64,000 nt of DNA from Toxorhynchites rutilus septentrionalis. Taxonomy: Eukaryota > Arthropoda > Insecta > Diptera > Culicidae. Under the pieces are notes generated by a model. That model had not been told where the DNA came from, did not search any database, and saw nothing but the letters and a program-made list of their open reading frames with translations. Positions 44,594-57,451 of the stretch are shown piece by piece; within the stretch, counting starts at the first letter, position 1, and each line of letters starts with the position of its first letter. The stretch covers positions 16,649,441 to 16,713,440 of the forward strand of contig NC_073744.1 of the NCBI RefSeq assembly GCF_029784135.1. Reading direction: 5' to 3'. A program made the translations under genes and the position numbers.

Positions 44594-47099
44594 GTATGTC
44601 CGCACACACATATGTTATTATCATTTTCCATTTAAGTTTTACTTTTAGTTTTACAACTGTGTCTGGATATAGCGTTTTTTTTCAAATTTTTTGTTATCGT
44701 TTCCAATTCTACTGCTACTACTGATACCACTAGGGTCCTTTTCTGTTTTCAGCGTTCCAGTTCTAACATTTTGAAAGCGGATCGTTGTTTTTTTTTTCAA
44801 CCTGTGCAACAACACAAATACACGTGTTTGTATCACTACTCATTTCGTTCTTCCGAATCCAAGTTTTTCTTTCATTTTTTTCGTTACCGTGTGTGAGTGT
44901 TTTCATCACTTCCATTATTTTCCTTCATCAGAGAACAGCCAACCAAAAAAAAAGAACGACTTTGTGCTTGCTTTATTTTTCAATGCTCATTATTTGTTCT
45001 ATCCAGGAAATTAAACAATAACAAACATGTCTTTTCTTATGTTTTTGAATTTATTGTATCATTCGTTGGAACTCTTTCTAGCTGTAAGATTTTCCGTTTC
45101 CGCGAGTAGCTTTACGGAAGGATATCTCAAGAAGCCCTTTTTTCAGCGTTTGAAAATGCGTAAAGCAAAAATGCGTTTATGAACTTTTACAGCAGCAGGA
45201 TCCTTCTCTCCGCAAGCAAGCACGGGAAAACGCAAACAAGGAATACAAAGTAAGACTGACAGCTGACAGCTGACTGGAAAACCGCTGTCTTGAGATGTTC
45301 GGACGCGCGCGTGGTTTGTTTCCGTTTAGATCATGGGCATCACGCATCGGTTTGCCCTTCATTCGCGGCTCTGCTCGTCAGTCAAATGTCAAATTGTGAC
45401 CGGGAACGTCATTTTGTGGGCAACCACGGCAAGTTATCCAGGATACAGAGTAAAGCTGGAACCGGGAAGATGCGGCACCCTCCGAGGAGAGGGGGTATTC
45501 TGTTTATTATAAATGCAAGCGCCGTTTGAGATGAATTCCCTCGAAGCATTTGTGTCCCAAAGGAAACTCGATAGAAAAAATCTCAATGATTAATTATTAA
45601 AAAGCCCGTGGGATAATGTATTATCTTTTTTTGCGGCGCTTCGATCCATTTTACAAAGCCATGGTTCAATCTCAGGAAAGAGCCAGCAGATGCACCGGGT
45701 GTCTCCGCAAGAAAGGAATTATGTTACCCATCCAGTAAACCATATCCTTGAGCACAGCTCCTTCGTTTACCGAATAGCTTTCTTAGACTTTCATACGATG
45801 GGAGCCCACACAAAAAAGACTTCTGCAGTCAGGTGTGTTCACATTTACGGGTGGGATTTAGATTGCGGTTATAGAGTAAGTGCAATTTTTCTTACATGTA
45901 TGTTATAAGAGCTTCCAAGAAGAATGGCGAAGCCATTCAATGCCCCGCTGCTCCAGGCTACCCAAGAGGTGGAGATTGAAAATTGAATTTTCAACACGAG
46001 GAGCACTTTCTTGTGGGTGGGTGGGAAATGCTGGCCAACAAAGACCACAGATTATGCGCCGCAGGTTATTTCCAACGCAAATGAATGAAAAAGGTCCACC
46101 GTTGCTCTGGAAAGAGAGTAACGATCGTTCGTGTGATTGATTGACAGGCTGATTGACGCATGTTTCGTGGCTCATATCCGTCCAAAACCTGCACTGCTAT
46201 CAAGCTGATGGTGCCCGGAAGACAAGATAACGCCAGGAGCCCCCTTTTTCGCTATATTTCTCAAACGACAAATTCGACCCCATTTCAGTGCAGTTTCTGT
46301 CCATTTATCTCAACCCTCGCTTATCTTTTAACCCGACCAGCAGCAACAACAACAAAAAATCGGTCTCGCTATAATATTCAAATTTGTTTCATTGATTCAC
46401 TTCATCTTCCACTACTCTTCCTTTCAGAGCGCACAAAAAAAGAGTTCGCTTCACTTACTTAAATCTCCACTTCCATCTACCGAGATGGAACCCGAACCCA
46501 GCCAGCCTCCTGCTGCTCCGTCCCTTCCCCGCCCCCATCTCGGCTAGCAGCCAGCGTCAGCAAGCTCAAATCCGCCTGAATGGATTGCTCGGTTTGGTCT
46601 GATGGAAAAACCCCATCCGACATCGTCTCACTTCTCGGGAGAATTTTCTCCTTTTTTTTGGGTGTGTGTGTTCTGAACATATGCAGTTCAACCCCATTTC
46701 CTTACAATTTCCATAATCTCTTCACAAGCAGTCAACCCGAAACCGCTCCGCCCGAAGCACCCGCATCCCGGTGTTGCAACGCTACTCATGCAACCCCATT
46801 TCTCCCGGATGCACCTATGGACCGGCTTTTCCGTGGCGACACGATGGAAAAAGCTAGCCAGGCCAGCGAAAGTTCGTCCGAACTGTTTCGATCTAGATTG
46901 TGGAATTTATTGGTTCCATTTTTGCTTGTTGTGTTTTGTGGTTCCGTGCGGAGTAGTTAGTAGTCATTTTTCCTACTCGTGGTACCACAAAACTGATGGC
47001 GCGATCTTAATTGATCTACGATAATAAGGGAAGAGGAGAACGTGTTCAGGACAAATAACTTCCTGATATCTCGAGTTATTAAAATGCAAATTCGGGAAC

Positions 47100-47715
47100 G
47101 ATTTGAATAGCGTTCGAATCAAGAAAATTGATCGGAGTTCCGTGATGCGACGGGTTGTGACGACAAAATTGGGCTGTCAAAACGGTTCTCACGAAGCGGT
47201 AATTTGAGTAATTATCCATTGGACGAACGTGGGATCAGAATTTGATCGTTCTGGCTTGTCTTTAGCCACTTGAGGGCGATTCTGAAGAAAATTTAGCTAT
47301 TTTGGCACTAGTCGTGCTGCGATTTTTTTCATGCCCAAATATCAATGGTTCATCCCTTCTCGGCCTTCTCGGTCTTTGAATGCCTTATGCCATTCATACA
47401 CCCTTTTTTCGACATAATTGAATCACCAAATGTATTCTGCAACATTTTCAACGTTTCGGTAGATGACATTTTGTTTGCAACACGAAATTTTACACAATAT
47501 CTGTGATCAATGTAATTATCGATATCAAAAATCGCCAAGCAAAAAAAAAAAAACTAACTTGTTCTTTATGACGTTGTCAACTAATCAACTGACAGATGGC
47601 GCTCAAAATTGACATTAAAACCACTGACACTAGTATCAACTTCTTAAAAAATATTTGAAGATGTTCAGCGGGACAATTTAAAATTACAAATTCCCGGTAT
47701 ACATTTGACAGAATG
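47100..47715 (-). pseudogene. Internally deleted mariner element, copy 1
   Basis: Reading on the minus strand from 47715: a terminal region ATTCTGTCAAATGTATACCG, then the transposase N-terminus (47538-47350) with YCVKFRVANKMSSTETLKML and QNTFGDSIMSK, the HTH typical of mariner transposases. A large internal gap follows and then a C-terminal scrap LPLRENRFDS near 47200. The catalytic core is gone. Confidence 0.7.
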
Positions 47716-48039
47716 TATATCGTAATGAGTTCAAATCTGTACACTTAAGCACTTACGACGATAACTTCAACTACTAAAAAATATTGACATATCATAACAT
47801 GAAAAATTACTGTTCCTATACAATTAGAAGGTATTCATGTAAGTTATAAATCACATAATTCCAAAAATTCATGCCATATTTGTTCAAAATTTGTTAATTT
47901 CTTCATTGGGCCGTGATTTGAAATCCGTGCTTCAACATTTTGCATTCCTATTATTTTATGAACATTCTATTATTTCTATTATTCTTCTTTAATAAGAAAT
48001 TTCATCGTCTGTTTTTGATTCGCCCGGTTTTGAAATCAT

Positions 48040-48545
48040 CTTCTGAATGTGTTTTTCCATTCCGAACGTGGGTTCGCTATTGAGATTGGGAAATCGGGAT
48101 TGTTAAAAAAAATTATGCCAAATGTCTTTAGATTGCACGAAACTTTGAGATTTATTGTTATCTCGAAAAATTTTTTTTGTCAAAAATTAACTTTTTGGCA
48201 CTCGGTCTGGCCAGATCTCGACGTTTCATGCAATTTAAAGATTACAAAACAAACAAACAAAGAAACCAAGTATATGTGGTAACGAAAATGGTTATGTCAA
48301 ATTTCAAAAACCGACCATGCCTATGTAAAATTTCAGCATAATCGAACATGATTTAGAAGTGTCTCAAAACGCTCAAAGTTTTGATTTTTTGATCCTCGAA
48401 AATCTTCCAGAGGGGAGGGGAGAGTACATGAAATTTGGAAAATCCAATTTTTTTCTCCGATACCAAATGACTTAAAAATGCAAAAAACGTCAAGATCTTG
48501 TGTAATCTCAAAAAAAAATTTGGCAAAAATTTTTTTTCGATATTC
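48040..48545 (+). repeat. Dispersed repeat shared with 62520-62830
   Basis: TTTTGGCACTCGGTCTGGCCAGATCTCGACGTTTCATGCAATTT-like text here parallels GATGGCACTAGATCTCGACGTTTTATGCAATTT near 62573. Both continue with T-rich text, CGAAAATC and AAAACTCAAA-like words. There is no coding content. Confidence 0.55.
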
Positions 48546-50978
48546 TAAATTTTGAACTTTAATTCTATTTTAAGCTGCCCGAAAAAAATAATGTTTCGGT
48601 TTGCTCTGAAAATGGCACATTGCCTCAGTGTGAAGAGTTCAACGATTGAACGTGCACGAAGACATAGAGACATTTTCTTTGCTGAGCGTAAAAAGAGGAG
48701 TAGCAATATACTGCGCCAGCGTGAATAAGGTGCAACATGAAATGCGGTTGATTCATTATTAAAATCAAGAAAAACTCGCTTAAATTTAGCGAGTGGCTCA
48801 ACAAGCAATTGTAAACCGACCCAAAGTATGCTTGAGCTTCGTTAGACTGTTGCTCACCATGATTGATCTAACCCAGCGAAATTGCACAAAGTAATTGTGC
48901 TCGAAAGTATCAGCCCATCCTCATTGTGGAAGTTCCGGTGATTCGAACTTTTTAGCCTGTCAACAACGTCTTTACAGTATCCTGGGTACGAGACTCTGCG
49001 GTATTCATGGAAGGGGGGTAAGGTTTTAAGAATCTAGATTAACTGCGGTTAAAACTTAAAAATAAATCCAATCGTCAATATAATGCGTGGCCCTTCATGT
49101 GTAGTACTCTCATTTTTATATAATTAACATCGTTTTCTGTGTGTCTTTCTTCAATTCTAAATTCTATGTCTATAAAAACACTTTGCATGAAGGTTCCGAA
49201 ATGGCACTTCATTCGAAAGATAAAATATTTACGCGTCTTCGCTTGTTACTTATTGATCCAAAAACTTGTATCAATATTTCAAAAATTGTTTTGAAAGCAA
49301 ACTATCAAAATCACAATAATCTGTATATAAGCGGATACTAACTCGGAAATCCATTCAGTTTCTCTCTTGATTTCGCAAGAGCATCACTTTCTATTTTGCC
49401 ACTGCGTGGAGAGATTATGGAAAATAGTTCGCTCGTGATGAAATCGTATCCAATCAAAATAATGTGATTACCCTCACACTCGAACAGACCGCTAGGCGAT
49501 TCCCTAATACAGACCTCAATCCGAGTAACCTGCGAAATAAAAATCGTGCATCGTAACACTTTTCGTTTGATGTTTGCTGAGTGAACATTTGTTTATCGGC
49601 GAGCGTCGTGCGGGAATGAATTGTCTTTCTCAAGACATGGAAAGAGTTGAAGTTAAGTTTTCCACAAGGGCGCCTTTTTTCCGGGCTAGAGACGAATGAA
49701 CTGAAAAACTTAAAGCCTCTTTAACACAAAAACGGATCATGCATCAGTTGCTATTTTGCTTGCGAATGCATTCTAAGAATTCTGTACTAAATAAGCATAG
49801 TCCAAAACCCAATCAGAAGAGAAGTATTCACTAGGCTTCTCAAGTGCAAATTAAATTGATAAATTTCCTAATTAATATTTATTTTTTGCCTAAGTGTTCC
49901 TCTGGTAAAATTATACCCGAACGAAAGAGGAAGTATTGTTTGAATATATCCATACCATTGCGAAAACAATAACATCGAACCAAGGTGTATATTTGTATTC
50001 AAGTGAAAAAAAAATCGTTCTTCCATTTATTCAATTGATTTTGGATGCAACATTAACCCAGTAATTACTAAGCCAACGGTATCCCTACACACACCTTGCG
50101 GTTATATCACAGATATAGCCTAGTTTTTCAATGACTAATCAGTATACTCTTTAACAGATTGAATAATGTCGTAGCTAACGATGGACAATACTTTGAATAA
50201 AAAATATTTTGACGTCCGATATATAAACCTGTCTGCGAAATATTCATTTAGAGCACTTCGATAGTCATGAAGTTTTAGAGCTCTTCTGAGACGTTTAGTG
50301 TGGCATACGATAGTCGCGCATACAATATGGTGTCTTGTTATGGGAAACATAACCACTTAGCATTCAAAAAAATTATCGGACCTCCAGAGGTCTTTGGTAT
50401 ATATGGACATTTTTGAGAATCTCCAGAAAACTTTAAATCTTCAGAAAACCTCCGTATCGTGAAGAATTCCAGAGAGTTTTCGAATCTTATACACAGTTAT
50501 AGTTTTTCAACAGGCATCCAATGTATTGTTTAGAATTTCTTATCGCCAGGGTATTCCTTCACTTCTGAGCCTTTTTGGAAGAATAGAATTCACGCTCATA
50601 CCTTATTTAAAGATTCTGTTTTGCGCTCTTGTCACGTCCATCTAAGAGAATCTTTTAAACCGCTAATTGCATCGAAGATCTCTCAGACCTTTTGACCTTG
50701 TGACAATTTGAAGCGGTGGATTTAATACCCGTCTTCCGGGCAAAATGTCCCTTTTAATAATGTTGTTGGAAACCAGCATGAATATAAATGCTAAAAAATC
50801 ATATGGAAAATTATACATAGTTCATGTTAGTATCCTACTATACAAGTTCGATACCTATAAAATGCCTTCTCTCGAAGCGGTTTTCGATGTAATTTCCACA
50901 TCGCTTCTATAAGGTTTTCGTTGGTTAAAACCGATTCAGAGACGAAAGCATAAGTCGTATTCATTGAGATGAGTGCCC

Positions 50979-51360
50979 ACCCAGCAAACACCAAATCATA
51001 TAACTTTTGCACATGTTAGGTCGCATACAAATTCGTATCAAATTACAATCGTATGAAATATCAATCAAATAATGCATCAGGTGTATCCGGAATCGTATAA
51101 AATGCAAAAACACGATTTTCTATATCACTGATGGATGAAGTCGTAAATCGGTACAACGATCATCCTAGTATTGCGATATGCAGTATTATATACGCACATT
51201 CTATTAATTGTATATGACATTGTCGCATATCTGTGAAAAAAAGCATCGTATATCGCCATATACGGCTTTATATGCATCATATATTATCCAAATGTGTCTT
51301 GAATGTGTGTATTTCGCCTCCAATTATGGCTATTCATACGATTTAATGTTTGCTGGGCAG
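50979..51360. repeat. MITE with CCCAGCAAACA termini
   Basis: The left end, ACCCAGCAAACACCAAATC, and the right end, GATTTAATGTTTGCTGGGC, are inverted repeats. AGTGCC lies just outside both ends (50972-50977 and 51360-51365) and may be the target duplication. The interior is AT-rich with repeated CGTAT words and no frame. Confidence 0.7.
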
Positions 51361-54300
51361 TGCCTTTAGGAGTGCTAATTGTATGAGATATACATACTTC
51401 ATTACATCTTTAAATTATTGTAAACAGTGATGGTACGGTTCTATGATATTTTTTTTTTCCAAGAATCAATCAGAGGATTATTTAGAGGAAAATTTCCTCA
51501 AAGAACCACGAATTATTAAAATGTAAGTTGAAGAGTAGTTGAGGTAGTGCCTTTTCAACGACGAAATATCATAGAAAAGAACCTGTGTCAAAAATAACAC
51601 AGCGAACAGAAAATACCCTATTCAGATTTTTGTTTCCTCTGCAGAAAGACATAATCTACTTTCCGCCAGCTCTGAGGAATCACTACCATCACCATCATTC
51701 ACATCGAATAGTCGTCGAAATAGAAAAGCTGAATCAGCTAATAGCGGTGGCGGAATTCTTTTCCGTTTCCACGATTTCTTGCCGAAATTCATATATCACT
51801 TTTCGCTTGCCAAAACCTCATTACGGGAGACAAAAGCGAGCGCGCGGAACTTCCCATCACGGTGAATTTCCAACAAAAGCAGGATTATTACCCTACTCCT
51901 CCTCCTCCTCCTACTTTTGGTGTCTGTCATTCATCTAAAATTAGCTTGTGCTGCCACATGACGCGAACGAGTAGTAGTAGCAGTAGCGGCAGGAGCGCAG
52001 CAATTTCTAATCATTTCCGCCTCTCGTTCCAACCATTTTTTGGGAACGCGACAGTGAAAGTCACTCTCACCTGGGACGCACCGGAGGAGGGTGGGTAATC
52101 CTAGACGAAATGATACACAGGCGCGCGCCAGTCGAAGACGACGGCTTCGTAAGGATTCTGGTGGCATAAACCCGGAGCAGTGTTACTGAAAACAAAGGCA
52201 GGATTTGTGCGTTATCTTATATTTTCGTCCGAATAAAATCGAAAATGTGGATGGCATCGTGTCACTAATTTACTCTCCCCAAAAACTTTTCTCAATTGAT
52301 TGAGGCTTTTCCGGGAAAACTTATGAAAGCTGGACCAATTTTCCGTCCCGACTTTTGGCAGGGGAGGTAAGATTGAGCAGCAATTCCGAGTCAATTTGCC
52401 ACCGAAAAGCGAGAGGATGGCTTCTGTTGGCTTAATTTATGGCATATGATTGATGCGGGGAAAATCCTCTAGAGGCGTCGATGGGCTTAATAGGGAGTAA
52501 TCTTTTTCTGACGAGCACACCCCCGGATAAAAGAGAAAAGGTATAATATGATACCTTCCATAACCCTTACCGGCTGAAACTTCGGAAACTTTCTTCGTCA
52601 CAGACGACTTTCTCCTAGTTGTTTTATTGATACTACAGCTTCAGTTTTGATAGTTTCTCGACACGACGGAACGCTATCGTCATTAGTGGTTCATATTGTT
52701 ACTAAACCTGAACCGCAAAGTTTGGGACAACGATGATGACATTTCCCCGCCCTACTCGAAATCGTCACCAATTACCGTCCCGGCCAATAACGGCAATATC
52801 CTGCTTTTAGTTGGTTCCCCTACATCTTACGCGAAACTTTTTGGGGGTAATTCGCAAGGCAATAGACCATCAAAAGCAACAGCAACCCGTTTTCCGTTGT
52901 GTTGCCTAACCCTTCACCCCGGCACTTTCGGTTGACTTCATTTACGCTCCTCCTCCCCCTCTACTACTGTAGGACAGTAAACTATGCCGGAAAAGCTTTT
53001 ATCATCCTCACTGTTTGCGAACAAGAGCTGTGCATATTTTCTGGTTTGGGTCGCTACTTTTCCCATTCCGACCGTCCGGGGTAAATGATGTGAGTGAGCT
53101 ACTTCCTTTCGCTACTTCTTGGTCTCACCTCGCGCTAGTGCGAGGAGACAATACCGTTCTGGGCTGGGGTCGCAGATGGGAAACTTCTTAGAGCAAGATA
53201 TGTGCAAGTACACGTAGTTTGGCTGGGTTTTTTGGGTTTGGGGTTCTTTGAACTCTGACCGAGTAGCGATAAGTGCTACATTTCTGAAGGTGCACTTCAA
53301 GTATCGTCCCATCTTTTTTTATAGGTGAACTAATGGTAAGACGGACATAATAAGAAGAACTTCAATTGTAAGCCCACGATGCCCCAAAATTTAAATGCAG
53401 TTTTCGGTCAAATGTCTCAAAAATTAAGTATTTTCCAATGCTCTCTATCGAAATTAAAACGGATATTTGATGGGGGTAAGAAAGATAGGCAATGTAATAC
53501 GCATAGCAGTGACATTTATCGCTCGCGAGTGGAACAATTTTAATACTCGCTCATCGTTTGACTCTCCAGAAACTGAAACGTGAAAAAAAAAACAGAGAGA
53601 AACAAAGAGAGAGCACGATTTAGATGTTCTTTCCATCAACAACTATTCCCTGTGCATCTCACCTACACTAGAAGCTGTCCGTTTCACCTCACCAGTTTGA
53701 TTATGTGAATCATTGATAATTTATCACTTCAGAATAAGTTTACCTATTGGTAGAACTTGTGGAAAATATTTTAGATTCAAATTTTTACCCGAAATTTACT
53801 GATATCTAAAAATGTGAACACAAAATATGGATTCGAGTCGAGCATTGTTTTTGTGATAAAACCATTTTTTATATATTTATATGCAAATATTTATTTCTTA
53901 TCGAAAAATGAATACTTTAATTACTATACAGGAAAGTCACTCTACGAAATTGAAAATGAGACATGAAAAGATCAAAAAGTTCATGAAAACTCAAAAGATT
54001 CCAAATACATATTACGCAGCATTGTTGTAGTGATTTATGACATACAATTGCCAATAGACGATATCAAATTTTATCTGTCTAGGATACAAATAGCGATGAA
54101 AGGAGAACAATCACACAATTAAACTAATGAAATAGGCATGTTTCTTCCAATTTTATTTGCCTTATACATTCCTCCACAAGTACCATTTCTGCGAACGATT
54201 CAGGCGTAATATTGCTAATCGATACGTATTAAGAATTTTTCTTCATCTGCCGACAGCACAGGCACCTATCTCATTATTCACAAAAATTTGAGCCTACTTT

Positions 54301-54951
54301 AAAAAGTTCAATGTTGATAGAAATTTTATCATCCTCCGAAATGGCCTTTTTCGAGGCCATCATTTGAAATATTAAATATTAAAATATTATATTTACGAAT
54401 TTCTGAGCTATTGAAAGTAGTAAATTCAATAACATTTTTTTCGAACATTCACAGTCCTACGTCAATCACAGCCCAAATCAATCTTCTCTTAGGCCCAGAC
54501 CGTTAAACGCTTTTTTTCTACTTGACATCATCACGAATCAGGGTGGCGCGAAAAATCGGCTTACGACAGATTTTTTCGAATATACTGTTTTTTTTACTCT
54601 TAAATAATTTCAAACAACTTTATAAACTCTTGACTGATTAAAGATCATTTTACATCAATTGAATGACATCTATATGAACTTTTTAGGGAAAATTTCACCT
54701 CAAATGACAAATATAAACCTGAATCTGAATACAGTACAACGAAGGCCGAGCAAGAACTAAGTTTTTTTTTGTTCAAGAACCATGTAAAAAGAATAGTGAT
54801 TTTTGTATGCATGTGTGTATATTCCAGTACAACTCTGGAACGCATGAACTGATTTCCATCAAACTTTGTTGGTTCACGGGTTATTGAGAAAGAGGAAGGC
54901 CTGAAAAAAGCGCCAATATTCATAGAAGTCTTAATTTGTGCAGATTCTTCC

Positions 54952-55645
54952 GATTGTATTCTGTCAAATATATACCGAGAATTTGAAATTTCAAATTTTT
55001 CCGATGAACATTTTTGATTTTTTTTTATGTTGCTACTACTGTCAGTGGACCTTATGTAAATGTTGAGCGCGATCTATCATCTAGTTTGTTTACAGCGTCA
55101 TTAAGAACGTTTAACTTTTTTTTTTGCGATTTATGATATGATGTTGTCCATTCGGCATCCTTTACGGAGGGCCAAACGTTTAAAAAAGAGTATTACCTTG
55201 GCGTTTGTGTTTGGCGTCTGATAGAGAAAATTCGTCGCAAACGGCCAGATTTGTGGAGAAATAACACTTGGATTTCGGCACCACAATAATGCACCAGCTC
55301 ATCGTTCGATCAACGTTAACGTTAACGTTAACGAATTTGTCAATTTTGGACCAAAAATGGCACAACTGTGATTGAACAAGCACCATACTCTTCATATGGG
55401 CCCACTGACTATTTCCTATTTCCGAAACTCAAATTACCACTTCCTGAGACCCGCTTCGACAGCATTAGAAACATCAAAACGAATTCGCTACGTGAACTGA
55501 AGTCGATTCTTGAATACAGCTGTAAAAAGTGTTTCGTTGACTGAACTGTTCGTTGAAAAAAAAGTGCATTGCCTCAGAAGGGACCTATTTTCTTCAAAAC
55601 CTCAAATTATGTACTGAAATTTTTTTTGACAGAATGTAAATAATC
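54952..55645 (+). pseudogene. Internally deleted mariner element, copy 2
   Basis: Left terminus GATTGTATTCTGTCAAATAT; right terminus TTTTGACAGAATGTAAATAATC. The 5' leader matches copy 1. The N-terminal half is missing. From about 55220 the C-terminal half survives in changing frames: IREKIRRKRPDLWRNNTW, a broken HHDNAPAHRS (second catalytic Asp region), then FPKLKLPLPETRFDSI-like and CIASEGTYF. A (GTTAAC) hexamer run at 55316-55333 interrupts it. It cannot make an enzyme. Confidence 0.8.
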
Positions 55646-55785
55646 CATTCGCCATTGCAAATCACAGTAAGGGTCTTCGTAGTCTGTTGCTCCACTTACC
55701 AAGCTAATGAAAGTGAGTTCAATCCCAGGCCCCTCCTCCATTGATTTATTGGCCCTTTTCAAGGCTAGAGACGGATTAACGTTGT

Positions 55786-55796
55786 AGACTAGAGCC
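55786..55796. repeat. SINE target-site duplication, left
   Basis: AGACTAGAGCC, repeated at 56076-56086 on the other side of the SINE. Confidence 0.8.
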
Positions 55797-56077
55797 TTCT
55801 TCTTCTTCTTCTTCAATGGCACTAACGTTCCTAGAGGAACTTCGCCGTCTCAACGTAGTATTACTTGCGTCATTTTTATTAGTACTTAGTTGAGATTTCT
55901 ATGCCAAATAACACGCCTCTAATGCATTCTGAGTGGCAAGCTCTAGAATACGCGTGATCACAGTGCAAGTCGGAGGAAATTTCTTTGACGAAAAATTCCC
56001 CCGACCAGAACGGGAATCGAACCCGAACACCCGGCATGTTAGTTATGACGCTAACCACTCGGCCAAGGGAGCACAAG
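55797..56077 (-). mobile_element. Full-length tRNA-derived SINE (Feilai-like)
   Basis: On the minus strand it starts CTTGTGCTCCCTTGGCCGAG, with A box TGGCCGAGTGG and a perfect B box GGTTCGATTCC. A tRNA-unrelated body follows and then GTTGAGACGGCGAAGTTCC, ending in a GAA-repeat tail. An 11-base duplication flanks it. The head resembles a Ser/Leu-type tRNA. The body recalls the Feilai family of Aedes mosquitoes from memory; this was not checked by search. Confidence 0.85.
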
Positions 56078-56367
56078 ACTAGAGCCTCTATAATAGAAAA
56101 AAATCAATCGATCTCAAATCTCAGTCACAATCCTGCTAGCAAGCAGACTAAATTCTTTCCTGACGATAATAGGTTTCTACAGTGGTTTTGTACGACACAA
56201 GATTGGAAGAGGGGAAGAAAAAGTTTGCCCTCGGGGAAGTCTGAGTTACGAGCCAGCCACAAGGCAGAAAGTCACTGAAATACAGCAAAAAAAAAATACA
56301 AACAGCGGTGCATATTTATTCGATGAGAGCATCGGGTCAATTTTCATGTCGTCTGGCGAGCCACCAA

Positions 56368-57451
56368 TGTTAACCTGGATTTTTGTCACTTTTCGAAATC
56401 TTGCCTTGCCTTGCTCTCTCATGGACTAAGCCCCTAGACTTTAGCATATTCCGACTAGAGCAGCCACTAACCCTTCAGAATCCAACGGCTCCAGAATGGT
56501 CCGTCCGAGTGAAGTGAGCGGTCTGCTTTTCGGTTTGGGATTTGCTCTGTTATTCTTACCAGGGTTTTCGAACTCCATCCCTATTAGGTGTTCTGGCGTT
56601 GTGGATGTTGGACTCCGCTGGTTGGGCTCGGCTGACTGGACTCGGCTAACTTGATCCTGATGGACCTTATTTTGAGAAATAAATACGTCCTGGTTTGCTT
56701 CCGAAATTGAACTATTTATTTCCTTGCTATCATGAATCTTTTGATTTGTCCAACTAAATTGAACTAAGGATTTTAACTGATTTTTTGAGTAAGAATCCGG
56801 ACTATATACACACGAATTCTTACTCTAGCTAAAAATCAAAAGAGAGAGACAAGATCGCCCTTTCCTACTCAGATAACCGAAACCGCATCGGTTATCTGCC
56901 TGCCTATTTGCTACATAAAACTCATCTCACTTGTTTCCGTCCTCCGGAATTGCTAAAGCGGCTCAATTTGGTGAAGATTTTACGACCTAATTATTTGCTG
57001 ATTGCCAGCAAAGGAATCTCACTACGCCACCCGGATCCTAAATAAACATTTTTGTTTCTTTGCCCTATTCCTTCTCAGCCCTTCGCGCTCATTCTATGCG
57101 CGATAAAGGGCGAGACCTAAACAAAACAATTGTTATCACCTCTCGAGTGGCCCATACAACGCTCTCGCCTTGGGTCCTTATCCAAACATGCTTCCCACGA
57201 AAAAGGTTAAAGTGGGAATGATCTAGCTAATTGCTGGCAATCACTATTTACTTCTATTCTTTCGTCTAATGCGCTATCTCTGGCGCGCTTATCTTGGGAA
57301 CTGTATAGAACAATTGAAGGAAAGGAAACGAAACATGTGGATTCCTCCTGCTGGCATTATTTTGTTTTTAAAATGCGCCTTGCGCTACAAATTTGATATT
57401 TGATTATTTCAATTTATATTTAGCTCTGCTATCTAAGATGGGTTCGTAACA
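56368..57451 (-). repeat. Probable solo or truncated LTR
   Basis: In minus sense it begins TGTTACGAACCC at 57451 and ends GGTTAACA at 56368, about 1084 bases. Directly after comes TTGGTGGCTCGCCAGACGACA, which looks like a primer-binding site starting with the same word as the BEL-like element's site. About 90 bases of possible leader follow and then unrelated sequence. No second LTR or target duplication was found. Confidence 0.5.

Noticed and set aside
55997..56077. Functional Ser/Leu-type tRNA gene
   Set aside because: It is followed by the SINE body and GAA tail and is flanked by target duplications.
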